DNA of 64,000 nucleotides from Myxococcus eversor (GTDB lineage: Bacteria > Myxococcota > Myxococcia > Myxococcales > Myxococcaceae), in NCBI RefSeq assembly GCF_010894455.1, contig NZ_JAAIXY010000034.1, positions 1-64,000 on the forward strand, read 5' to 3'. Under the pieces are notes generated by a model. That model ran no database searches and had not been told where the DNA came from. It saw only the letters and a list, made by a program, of their open reading frames with translations. The position numbers and the translations under genes were made by a program. Shown here in pieces: positions 1 through 8,608 of this stretch (the stretch's first letter is position 1; the number at the start of each line of letters is the position of its first letter).

Positions 1-1
1 G

Positions 2-622
2 GTGGTGTGCGTGGATGGGCTGCACCGGCTGAAGGCTTTGTTGGAGAAGCGGTTGCGGTGGTTGCCTTTGCGGATGGCGATGGGTGGGACGGCGGTGGTG
101 TTGCTTTGGTTGTGGGTGGGGACGGATGCGTATCTGGGGTTGGGGGTGCCGGGGATTGTGAGGGCGTTCGAGGACCCGGCGCTGCCTGTGTCGGCGTTTG
201 CCTGGAAGCTGGCGTTCACGGTGGTGACGCTGGCCTCGGGGTTCCTGGGCGGAGAGGTGACTCCGCTGTTCTTCATTGGCGCGAGCCTGGGGAACGTGTT
301 GGCGCGGGTGTTGGGATTGCCGGTGGATTTGGGGGCCGCGGTGGGGATGGCGGCGCTGTTCGCGGCGGCGGCGAATACACCGCTGGCGTTGTCCATCATG
401 TCGGTGGAGTTGGTGGGCGCGGGGGTGCTGCCGCACGTGATGATTGTGGCGACGGTGGCGTATCTGCTGACGGGCCACCGGGGGATTTATCCGTCGCAGC
501 GGATTGGACGGAGCAAGCACGGCGGGCCGCTGCTGGAGCGGTGGGTGCCCCTGCGTGAGCTGGAGGCCCCCGGGCCTCGTGGGCCCGGGGATTCAGGACC
601 GGGAGGTCACGGCTCCGGGTAG
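2..622 (+). CDS. Voltage-gated chloride channel (ClC) family protein, C-terminal part
   Basis: The gene enters from outside the window, so only about the last 206 residues are visible and the true start is not present. The visible part is hydrophobic with several membrane segments. It carries the ClC signature GGEVTPLFFIGASLGN, which corresponds to the GxFxP selectivity-filter region, followed by the alternating small and hydrophobic segment AAVGMAALFAAAANTPLA. ClC proteins are homodimeric chloride channels or Cl-/H+ antiporters of the inner membrane. No CBS domains follow; the protein ends in a Pro/Gly-rich tail. Its last 16 bases overlap the end of the convergent MopE-like gene. The family is clear; channel versus exchanger cannot be decided from this fragment. 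Confidence 0.85.
   Translation: MVCVDGLHRLKALLEKRLRWLPLRMAMGGTAVVLLWLWVGTDAYLGLGVPGIVRAFEDPALPVSAFAWKLAFTVVTLASGFLGGEVTPLFFIGASLGNVLARVLGLPVDLGAAVGMAALFAAAANTPLALSIMSVELVGAGVLPHVMIVATVAYLLTGHRGIYPSQRIGRSKHGGPLLERWVPLRELEAPGPRGPGDSGPGGHGSG
568..590. terminator. GC-rich hairpin at convergent gene ends
   Basis: A 9-bp inverted repeat, CCCCGGGCC and GGCCCGGGG with a 5-base loop, lies inside the last codons of the ClC gene. It is also just past the stop of the convergent MopE-like gene. There is no U tract, so intrinsic termination is only possible. Confidence 0.3.
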
Positions 623-2925
623 TGGAACACACGGCCGTCGTCACCGACGATCCAGAACTCTCCTGTTGTTTGAGTCATGGCGATGTCGCGCAGTGGCCTG
701 TCCGCTCTAGGCAGAGGTAAATCCGGCCCCTTCGCCCAGCCGAACGGTGTCAGGCGGCGCAACTTGCCGTTCGCGCTCTTGTCCACCATGTAGAACTGCC
801 TGTTCAGCGGGTTCGTCGTGTTCTGCGGGTCGTACCGCATCACCACACTGCTGAAGTCGACTGACACTCCGGCGGGGACATCCACTTTGTTCCACGTCGT
901 CGCGCCATCCCAACGCCACGCAGCCCCGCCATCTCCCACTGCGCATGCATTGCTCGCAGTCCCCATCCACACCGCATTGGCCGCTCCCGCTACGTTGTTC
1001 GGGTTCGCCGTGTGCGCCGTTGGAGACGCGGTCGTCCCAGACGAGACCCCAGTGTAGGACGCGAATCGCTGCTCGGACGGCCCTGTCCGCCCTCCTGACA
1101 CCAGCAGGAAGTTCTCCTCCAGACCGTGGATGCCGTAATAGTTGAGGTTGTTGTCGTTCAACTCGGTGAACGCTGGCGTACCACCCACGTTCCACCTGTA
1201 CAAACGCCCCGAGGTATCAGTGAGGTAGATGGTAGTCATCCCCCCAGACTCGAAGCCCACCATTCCCGTAAGATTGTTACTGCTTGGCACGCCGCCTGGG
1301 GCGCACGAGTAATCGGTCGCCCCGGTATGGATGGCCAGCCCCCCGGACGCACCGCCCAGAAACACAATACCGGTGGAGTTCACCCAAGAGACCAACCAAT
1401 CGCCGCTGCCACAGTTGTTCGGGTGAACCGGGAGGCTCCCATCAGCGGGCGGAGTTGTGGGGTCTCCAAAGCTGAAGCTCTCGAACTTCGCACCAGCTGT
1501 CCTGCGCACCGCCAACTTCCCCCCCATGCCTGCAACCCAGACAGGATATCCCCCGGGGCCCACCGACACCGTCCTCCAATCCTGGTCGGCCGAACTCAGG
1601 TGATAGTCGGCCACATCTTTCAGCGTGCCACCACACGACAGCCCACCATCCACGATACCATTGCAGTTGTTGTCGATGGCGTCACACACCTCCGCGCGCA
1701 GCGAACTCGCTGCGGGGTCCGCGTCATCGCAATCCGAGCCCTGATTCAGGACATATCCTGACGGTGATTGACGTCCCTGACAGACAGCCAAGGGATTCAA
1801 GCCTGGAATCTCCGTAGCAAGTCCATCCCCATCACCGTCCCTGTCCAGATAGTAGATACCAGGCTCGGATGCACTGCACTGCAGGCTGGCACCGTCCTGT
1901 GAGCACTGTAGAGTTCCGCAGCCCTGTGCACAGGAACTCCCCTTCGTGGGGAAGTTCTCATCAATCTCGACGCCGTTGTTGCTCGCGCAGTTGTTATCGA
2001 TTTCGTCGCACAGCTCGGGCCTGTTCGGGGCACGTCTATCGTTCGTGTCATCACAGTCGAACGGAGGCCCCGAGGGATACTTCATGTACTTCGGCCCTGG
2101 CGAGCCACATTGGACGATGACGGTCGGCCCCTGCGGAACCCCATCCGCGTCATTGTCCAGGTACCAGTTCCTGTCGTGGCCCTCGTCCACGACATTGTTG
2201 CAGTTGTTGTCTGCGTTGTCGCAAGTCTCTGTCTTCCCAGGCGTGTTATTCGAGTTCCTGTCGTCACAGTCCCCACCAATGGCTGTGTATCCACTGACAC
2301 CAGTCGCTGGCATGCAGTGCTGAATGGCCTCCCCACCAACGCCATCTCCATCCACATCACGGAACATGGACACCATGGGGAGGTTCTCATCAGTCCCGTC
2401 CACGCAGTTGTTGTCCTTGTCGTCGCAAATCTCCTGCGTCGATGGGCTCCTCACGGCGTCGCTGTCGTCGCAGTCCGTGCCTCCCTTTCCGTTCCCCAGC
2501 GTGGCGACCCATCCATCACCATCCTCGTCCGGCGTGTTGAGCGTCACCGCGAGAGGCTCCTTGCCTCTCTCTCCCGATGAGTCGACGGACAACTCCGCCC
2601 TGTCGACCTCCTTGCCCGTGCAGGTCCGCTCGTGCGCGACGATGGTCACCCGCAGCTTGGTGCCCCAGTCACCCCCGCGGAGCGCCCTGAGCCTCAAGGG
2701 AGGGGCATTGGTCGCGAGAGCGGAGCCATCAACCGTCTGCGCCGTGAAATTCGCCGCGTTCGCTTCATCCTGGGTTCGCATCACGATGCAGCCAGTCTTG
2801 AAGGTCGACGTGTAATTGACCGTGATGGGGACGCCTCGTTCGGCTTCGAGTTCCTCGAGGCTCGGCACGGAGCAGCCGCCCAGCACCATCAGGCTCGTGA
2901 CGGCCAGGATTCCCACGCGGCTCAT
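607..2925 (-). CDS. MopE-like lipoprotein with putative metal-binding repeats
   Basis: This 772-residue protein starts with a lipoprotein signal (MSRVGILAVTSLMVLGGC), so it should be anchored in the envelope. Between about residues 130 and 430 it has four units of the MopE-type putative metal-binding motif. Each unit pairs a DxDGDG-like calcium-type loop with CDDxD and CDxxDNNCxxxVD segments. The remaining 340 or so residues lack Cys-rich repeats and have recurring short Gly/Trp-rich strands (VFLGGASGGLAIHTG), suggesting a beta-propeller-like fold. It overlaps the upstream gene by 4 bases, so the two are probably co-transcribed. A close paralogue lies at 3905-6004. Myxobacterial genomes carry many such proteins; their substrates are unknown. 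Confidence 0.8.
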   Translation of the reverse strand: MSRVGILAVTSLMVLGGCSVPSLEELEAERGVPITVNYTSTFKTGCIVMRTQDEANAANFTAQTVDGSALATNAPPLRLRALRGGDWGTKLRVTIVAHERTCTGKEVDRAELSVDSSGERGKEPLAVTLNTPDEDGDGWVATLGNGKGGTDCDDSDAVRSPSTQEICDDKDNNCVDGTDENLPMVSMFRDVDGDGVGGEAIQHCMPATGVSGYTAIGGDCDDRNSNNTPGKTETCDNADNNCNNVVDEGHDRNWYLDNDADGVPQGPTVIVQCGSPGPKYMKYPSGPPFDCDDTNDRRAPNRPELCDEIDNNCASNNGVEIDENFPTKGSSCAQGCGTLQCSQDGASLQCSASEPGIYYLDRDGDGDGLATEIPGLNPLAVCQGRQSPSGYVLNQGSDCDDADPAASSLRAEVCDAIDNNCNGIVDGGLSCGGTLKDVADYHLSSADQDWRTVSVGPGGYPVWVAGMGGKLAVRRTAGAKFESFSFGDPTTPPADGSLPVHPNNCGSGDWLVSWVNSTGIVFLGGASGGLAIHTGATDYSCAPGGVPSSNNLTGMVGFESGGMTTIYLTDTSGRLYRWNVGGTPAFTELNDNNLNYYGIHGLEENFLLVSGGRTGPSEQRFASYTGVSSGTTASPTAHTANPNNVAGAANAVWMGTASNACAVGDGGAAWRWDGATTWNKVDVPAGVSVDFSSVVMRYDPQNTTNPLNRQFYMVDKSANGKLRRLTPFGWAKGPDLPLPRADRPLRDIAMTQTTGEFWIVGDDGRVFHYPEP

Positions 2926-3788
2926 CGCGCACCCTCCTGGGCCACGGTCTCGTCAGTGGAGCCCATGAAGAGCCACGTCGCCAGCGCGCCCACAGCAGCA
3001 ACCGTCGCCGTACCAAAGAGGATGTTCGCCGTCCTGGCACTTCCCTGTGCCCGTGAATGGTTGGCTTCCAGGTCCTCGAACTGTCCTGCCCGCGCATCGT
3101 CAACCTGGCTCTGCGATGCCAGGCCGAACACCGTCCCCACTCCACCCGCCGCGACTCCCGCGCCCAGCAGCGCCCAACTCACCACCGGAACCCGGCGTCC
3201 CGCGATGCGCACGCCCTGGGACGCGCGCTCCACGTCGCCCTCCACGGCATTTGTTGCCCACTCCGGCGGGGCTTTGTCTTCCCTGATGGGAGGAGTCAGG
3301 TCCGGCCGGACAACCTCTGGCTCCTTGGCAAGTGGCTTCTCGTCCACGGGCGAGGCCTCCACCAATTGCGGCGTGGGCACCGGAGGAGCAGCCTTGCGTC
3401 GACCGGCCGTGGCCTCACGCACCTTCGTGCGCTGCGCCTCGAACTCGCCACTCACCTTGGGCGAGACGTGCAAAGGAAGCGTCGCGTCAAGTTGGCGTAG
3501 GAGCGCCTCGCGGAAGTCCTTGCGCGCAGCCTCCCACCTTCCCATGTCCGCTTGGATGATGCCGCGCAGCAGGGACAGGGAGACCGCCTCGTCAGGGCCG
3601 TGCGGCAGGCGACTGGCGTGCTTCAGTCGCTCCAGCGCACGCTCGTATTCGAGGTCCTCGTAGAGACCGATGGCCTCCGTGATTTGGCGTTGGACCTCAC
3701 CTTCGGCTCCCTGTGCGCGCAGCGGCATCGCCACCGACACGCAGACGAAGACCGCAAGGCATTCCCCCCACAGGCATGACTTGGACAT
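2922..3788 (-). CDS. TPR-like protein with signal peptide and two C-terminal hydrophobic segments
   Basis: The 288-residue product begins with a signal-like segment ending near LRAQGAEG. A helical region follows (about residues 30-120) that reads like TPR repeats, such as AIGLYEDLEYERALERLKHA. A Pro/Glu-rich linker comes next, then two hydrophobic segments near the C-terminus (SWALLGAGVAAGGVGTVFG and ILFGTATVAAVGALATWLF). This layout recurs in myxobacterial envelope proteins of unknown function. The ATGA overlap with the MopE-like gene downstream indicates translational coupling and a possible shared complex. No catalytic motif is visible. Confidence 0.7.
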   Translation of the reverse strand: MSKSCLWGECLAVFVCVSVAMPLRAQGAEGEVQRQITEAIGLYEDLEYERALERLKHASRLPHGPDEAVSLSLLRGIIQADMGRWEAARKDFREALLRQLDATLPLHVSPKVSGEFEAQRTKVREATAGRRKAAPPVPTPQLVEASPVDEKPLAKEPEVVRPDLTPPIREDKAPPEWATNAVEGDVERASQGVRIAGRRVPVVSWALLGAGVAAGGVGTVFGLASQSQVDDARAGQFEDLEANHSRAQGSARTANILFGTATVAAVGALATWLFMGSTDETVAQEGAR

Positions 3789-3851
3789 GCCTGGACTCTA
3801 AGTCCGACTACAGAACCACGGAAAATCCAGACGGGATTGTCCTGTCCAAGA

Positions 3852-3887
3852 CACCACGCTCCAGCCCTCCTGGCCCGAAGCGTGGTG
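3852..3887 (-). terminator. Hairpin downstream of the second MopE-like gene
   Basis: A perfect 9-bp inverted repeat (CACCACGCT and AGCGTGGTG, 18-base loop) lies 18 bases beyond the stop of the minus-strand gene at 3905-6004. It lies before the start of the next minus-strand gene. There is no clear U run. It may separate the two MopE-type transcription units. Confidence 0.4.
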
Positions 3888-3904
3888 GAGGCCACGAGCG
3901 ACGG

Positions 3905-6004
3905 CTACGGCTCCGGGTAGTGGAACACCCGGCCGTCGTCACCGACGATCCATAGGTTTCCAGTCGCGGTAATGGCGATGTCACGCAAGGGGACATTCGC
4001 CCTGTTCGACGGCAGCAGATCCAACGGCTTGGCCCAGCCAAACGGTGTCAGCCGGCGTAGCTTGCCGTTCGAACCCTTGTCCACGATGTAGCACTGGTCG
4101 TTTAGTGGATTCGCCAAGTTCTGCGCATCGTACCGCATCACTACGCTGCTGAAATCGACCGTCGTCCCCGAGGATTCAGCCTGATTCCACGTCGTCGAGC
4201 CATCCCAGCGCCACGCCAATCCTCCATCACCCACCGCACACGCCTTGTCAGCCCTCCCCATCCACACCGCGTTCGCGTTGCCATCCCCATTGTTTGGATG
4301 GGTCGAATGCAACAAGGAGGGATTGCTATTGGTATAGGACAAGAATGCTTGGCCAACGTCCCCTCCTGAGCTTCCTCCTGACACCAGCAGGAAGCTCTCA
4401 CTTAGGCCGTGGACGCCGTAGGCGTTGAAGTTCATGCTGTCGTGCACCAGGACATGCTGCGGATTGCCACCCACCACCCATTTGATCAATCGACCTGAGC
4501 TGTCGGTAAGATAGATGGTGGTCACCCCGCCAACCTCGAAGCCCACCATTCCCGTGAGGTTGTCACTATCAACCGTCAAGGCGCCTGTGCCGCACGCGGC
4601 AGCAGTATCCCCTGTATGGATGGCCAGCAATCCGCCCTCGCCGCCCAGGAACACAGTTCCATTGGAGTTCACCCAGGAGACCGTCCAATTCGTATTGCCA
4701 CAGGTGTTGCTGTTGGCCGGCAGGCTCTCATCTGGCGGCGTACCAGTCCCATCCCCAAAGCTGAAACTCTCGAATTTGCTATTGGCCGTCCTACGCACCG
4801 CCAATTTGCCTCCGCGACCAGCAATCCACACCGGATAGCCACTCGGCCCCGTCGACACCGTCCTCCAGTCGTGGTTAGCCCCTCCCACGTGATGATTGAC
4901 CACGTCCTTCAGCGTGCCACCACACGCCACCGCCGTGTTGTTGTCCACGGTACCATCACAATTGTTGTCGATAGCGTCACACACCTCCGCGAATGAGGAC
5001 CTCGCGGCAGGGTCAAAATCATCACAGTCCCCATGGTTGTTCAGCACATACCCCGGGTCGAGCGGCTGGTCCTGGCACTTCAGGACAGCGGTCGCAGAAG
5101 AGTCACCGTCCCCGTCACCATCCGCGTCGCGGTAGTAGTATCTCCCCGGGTCGCGACTACACACCACGGCGTTGCCATCCCCCGAGCACACCGTCTCGCC
5201 TCCGCACTCGGAATTGCAAGTCACTCCCCTAGCTGGGAAGTTATTATCGACGACGTTGTCACAATCATTGTCGAGGTTGTCGCACTTCTCTATGTTCCCA
5301 GGGAACATCTTCGCCGCATCCGCGCCCGAGTCCCTGCAGTCGAACGGGCCTGACGCAGCGTAATGTTTGTATTTATTGTTGGGCGGGAGGCATGACGAAA
5401 CGAAGTCGGGCCCCCGGGGCACGCCGTCACCGTCATCATCCAGATACCAGCTCTTGTCGAACCCCTCGTCGACGCCTTCCTTGCAGTTGTTGTCCTTGTT
5501 GTCGCAGACCTCGGCGAACTTGATGTTCCGCTCCCGGTCGTTGTCTCCGCAGTCCGTGCCGCCCTTGTCCTCGGGCAGGAAGCCGTCGTCATCCGCGTCC
5601 GGCGTGTCGAACTGCATCGTGAACGCATCTTTCGAGACTCCCTCACCAGGCAACGTGAGATCTCTGTTCTGCGTAGCCACTTCCTTGCCGTTCTCGGCAC
5701 ACGGCTCCTCGTGCACTGTGACCTTCACATTGATGCGGTTGCTCCACCCCTCCTTCTGGAGCACTCCCACCGCCACGAAGGGTCCACCTTCGACGTCATC
5801 CCGGTCCGCTCGTGGCTCGACCGAGGAGGTCAGCGGCGGCAGACTGGTGTTCACGAGGTCCTGAGCCACGACCCGGAAGCAGCCTTTGTGGAACCCCTTG
5901 GTGTACTTGATGATGACTTGCTGCCCCGCCTGCTCCTTCGACTTGGAGCACGCGAGGACCAGCAGAGGGAGTAGGAGCAAGGCAAGACGACGCATGGGGC
6001 GCAC
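3905..6004 (-). CDS. MopE-like lipoprotein with putative metal-binding repeats (paralogue)
   Basis: This 699-residue protein is a paralogue of the product of 607-2925. It has a lipoprotein signal (LLLLPLLVLACSK), then Asp-rich and Cys-containing MopE-type units (DADDDGF, GTDCGDND, CDNKDNNCKEGVDEG, YYYRDADGDGDGD). The C-terminal half is nearly collinear with its relative: ending VGDDGRVFHYPEP in both, and NLTGMVGFE and LRRLTPFGWAK also shared. It has one repeat unit fewer. The two copies in the same orientation around a TPR-like gene point to tandem duplication with divergence of the repeat region. The likely location is the outer membrane or cell surface. Confidence 0.8.
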   Translation of the reverse strand: MRPMRRLALLLLPLLVLACSKSKEQAGQQVIIKYTKGFHKGCFRVVAQDLVNTSLPPLTSSVEPRADRDDVEGGPFVAVGVLQKEGWSNRINVKVTVHEEPCAENGKEVATQNRDLTLPGEGVSKDAFTMQFDTPDADDDGFLPEDKGGTDCGDNDRERNIKFAEVCDNKDNNCKEGVDEGFDKSWYLDDDGDGVPRGPDFVSSCLPPNNKYKHYAASGPFDCRDSGADAAKMFPGNIEKCDNLDNDCDNVVDNNFPARGVTCNSECGGETVCSGDGNAVVCSRDPGRYYYRDADGDGDGDSSATAVLKCQDQPLDPGYVLNNHGDCDDFDPAARSSFAEVCDAIDNNCDGTVDNNTAVACGGTLKDVVNHHVGGANHDWRTVSTGPSGYPVWIAGRGGKLAVRRTANSKFESFSFGDGTGTPPDESLPANSNTCGNTNWTVSWVNSNGTVFLGGEGGLLAIHTGDTAAACGTGALTVDSDNLTGMVGFEVGGVTTIYLTDSSGRLIKWVVGGNPQHVLVHDSMNFNAYGVHGLSESFLLVSGGSSGGDVGQAFLSYTNSNPSLLHSTHPNNGDGNANAVWMGRADKACAVGDGGLAWRWDGSTTWNQAESSGTTVDFSSVVMRYDAQNLANPLNDQCYIVDKGSNGKLRRLTPFGWAKPLDLLPSNRANVPLRDIAITATGNLWIVGDDGRVFHYPEP

Positions 6005-6205
6005 TCTACCGCACCCTCAGTCCCGCTCGCGCGCCCCTCTTGCACCCTGCCCCCTCGCCGTCACCCCTCCCACAAAACTCCCGCCCGGCCGTCCAGGCAC
6101 ACAGGCCCCCCGTCCCCTTCTCCCACCATCCAAGATTCCGAGCACCCCCACCCGCGCCCAGGGACGCCAGGGGCTCCTCGCCCCCAGCATCCCCAAGGCT
6201 GACGC

Positions 6206-8506
6206 CTACTTACACGTGAAGGACCACCGGCACTCCCCCGACTGGCACTCGCGCCCGGAGCCGCACGCCGCCCCTCGGCCCTTCTTGTTCTGGCACTTGC
6301 CCGAGTTCAGCCCCCAGCCACAGTACTGGCTCGCACCACAGTGCGAGTCGCTGTCACACAGGCAACTCCCCGTCGGATTCAGATAACAGTCCGCGCTGCA
6401 CCGGTCCGTCGTGCACTCGTTATCCGACTTGCACGTCTGCCCGTACGCCTTCGACCGCGGCGTGTAGCACCACCCCACCGTGTCCGCGCACCCACCACAC
6501 TCCCCCGACAAGCACTGCCCATCCCGACTGCACGACGTCCAGTCCGTCTTCTTCGGCACGCAGTCGTTGTCCGCCGGATTCCCCGGCGTGTCCTTCTGGC
6601 AGTACCCCACCCCTCCACAATCCTCGTCCCCGTTGCACACGCACCGCCCATCGAACGTGCTGCACAACACCGACGTGCACTGCTCGCTCAAGCACTCGTC
6701 GTCGAACCTGCACTCCTGATTCAACTCCTTGCTGTCCGGCGAATAGGGCTTCCCACACACCGTCGGATACGCCCCCTCGCGGTCCTCCGGCTTCACCCAC
6801 GCCGCCACTCCCGACGTGTCGATATCCAGCGCCGCGTCCGCCATCCCCGTGCGCACCACCGACGTGCGCTCCCACATCCGGATGAACGTCTCCGCCGAGC
6901 CCGTCAGCCCCGCCGTGTTCACCCCCAGGTTCCTCAAGTCCTTCACCATGTCCGGCAACAGGCCCACGTGCGCCAGGCCCTGCTCGTCGAACGGCGTCCC
7001 CAATCGCCCAGGCCCCTGCAACACTTGTTGCCGCGCCTGCGCGTCCGCCTCCGCCTGGAACCCCGCCGAACACGCCCCGTCGTCTCCGAACCGCGGCCGC
7101 GTCTGCTGGATGAACCCGTTGAAGTCCGCGCCAAACGCCATCGGCACTTTCAAGCCCTGACGACCGAACTCGTACGCCTGCGCGAACGAGCGCGTCGACC
7201 CCTGACAGTTGTTCGCCACGCCGGACTTCGTATACGTCCGAGTCTCGTCATGCGCCGTGCGCAGACCGAACATGCCACCCGTGCGCCGCAACATCTGCAC
7301 CACCCACGCCGGCGTCGTCTTCTCGTTCTCCGCCAGCTTCCCGTTCATCACCTCGCGGAAATGCCCGTGGCTCACATAGAGCGGGTAGTACTTGTTGCGC
7401 TCCGCCACCGAGTACGCATCCCGCACGCCCTTCTCCGACAGGTGCGCCAGGTCGATGAGCATCCCCTTGTCCATCATCGCCTGCATCAGCGACTGCCCCT
7501 CCCCCGTCAGCCCCTTCACGTTGCGGCAGCTCCCATCCACATCGAAGCCAAGCGTCATCCCTCCCACCGTCAGCCCACAGTCCGTGTCGATGTGACAGTT
7601 CTCGATGAACTGCGCCGCCTGGAAGATGGCGTTGTGCGGCGCCGCGCCTCCAAACCGGTTGTCCAACTGGTGCACCGGCTGCAACGTGCGCACGCCCAAC
7701 CCGTGGAAGCGCTCCAGCTCCGCGCGCCAGTCCTTCGCGCCGAAGAGCTTGCTCGTCTCGATGGAGAGCACCATCGCCAGCTTGCCCTCGGAGATGATGC
7801 GCCGCGCATCCGCCGGCGTCAGCGCCAGGTCCACCCAGTCCCGAGTCGCCGCGAACTCGCGCGCCTTCTGCAACTGCACCTCCACGTCCATCATCTCGTC
7901 ACACGGCCGCGTGCGGTTCTGCGGCGGCAGCGCCTCGCACAAGAAGCCGTTGCTCACCGCCGACACCACCACCAGCGACATGCCGCCCTGGTGCGCCTGC
8001 CGCAGCCACCCCTCCCACGACTGCTGGTGCGCAATCGTGTCCCAGCGCGGCCACTCCGTGTTCGGATTGCGCCGCCCGTCGTGCAGGCCCGTGTCCCCCT
8101 CCGTGCCTTCAATCTTCCCCAGGAACTCCGAGCCCACCGCCCCTGCCACGCCGAACAACTGCGACAGCACCGGCACCCCGCGCAGGTCGATGTTGCTCGA
8201 GTTCGGACACAGGTTGAGCAGGTGGCTCAGGTCCATCCGCACCCGAGCGTGGTCGCTCTCCGGCCACCCGCCGTCACACCGCGTGAGCGCGTCCGTCACG
8301 GTGCCGTGGAACCAGCCCCCGCCAAACGCCTCCTCCGCGAACATGTGGTGGTGCAGCTCCGCGAAGCCCGGCACGCCCAGCGCCTGCTCCTCCGTGTCCA
8401 GGGGCTCGGCGGGCGCCTGGCCCTCCTCCTCCTCCACCGGCACGCACGACAACGCCATGGCCAGAACCCAGGTGGAACACCATCGAAGACGACGCGAAAG
8501 GGACAT
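6206..8506 (-). CDS. Secreted M19-type (membrane dipeptidase-like) hydrolase with Cys-rich C-terminal tail
   Basis: I chose the ATG at 8506 because GGGAG lies 5 bases upstream and the product then opens with a lipoprotein-like signal (STWVLAMALSCVP). The central 500 residues resemble renal/membrane dipeptidases of family M19. The features are ELHHHMF near the N-terminus, MLIDLAHLSEKGVRDAY, YVSHGHFREV and MAFGADFNG, all around expected metal ligands. The last 180 or so residues are very Cys-rich with ECxxDxxCxSxxC-type units, like the small Cys-rich modules of other myxobacterial secreted proteins. The M19 family hydrolyses dipeptides or acts on related amides; the substrate here is unknown. 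The gene stands alone. Confidence 0.75.
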   Translation of the reverse strand: MSLSRRLRWCSTWVLAMALSCVPVEEEEGQAPAEPLDTEEQALGVPGFAELHHHMFAEEAFGGGWFHGTVTDALTRCDGGWPESDHARVRMDLSHLLNLCPNSSNIDLRGVPVLSQLFGVAGAVGSEFLGKIEGTEGDTGLHDGRRNPNTEWPRWDTIAHQQSWEGWLRQAHQGGMSLVVVSAVSNGFLCEALPPQNRTRPCDEMMDVEVQLQKAREFAATRDWVDLALTPADARRIISEGKLAMVLSIETSKLFGAKDWRAELERFHGLGVRTLQPVHQLDNRFGGAAPHNAIFQAAQFIENCHIDTDCGLTVGGMTLGFDVDGSCRNVKGLTGEGQSLMQAMMDKGMLIDLAHLSEKGVRDAYSVAERNKYYPLYVSHGHFREVMNGKLAENEKTTPAWVVQMLRRTGGMFGLRTAHDETRTYTKSGVANNCQGSTRSFAQAYEFGRQGLKVPMAFGADFNGFIQQTRPRFGDDGACSAGFQAEADAQARQQVLQGPGRLGTPFDEQGLAHVGLLPDMVKDLRNLGVNTAGLTGSAETFIRMWERTSVVRTGMADAALDIDTSGVAAWVKPEDREGAYPTVCGKPYSPDSKELNQECRFDDECLSEQCTSVLCSTFDGRCVCNGDEDCGGVGYCQKDTPGNPADNDCVPKKTDWTSCSRDGQCLSGECGGCADTVGWCYTPRSKAYGQTCKSDNECTTDRCSADCYLNPTGSCLCDSDSHCGASQYCGWGLNSGKCQNKKGRGAACGSGRECQSGECRWSFTCK

Positions 8507-8608
8507 GGGGGACTCCCTGCAAGTGGAATCCCCCACTTAGCGCCACCCGACACCCCAAGTTCAAGCCGGCCGACGCCATTCCGTGACAGACGCAACGGTG
8601 CCGCACCG

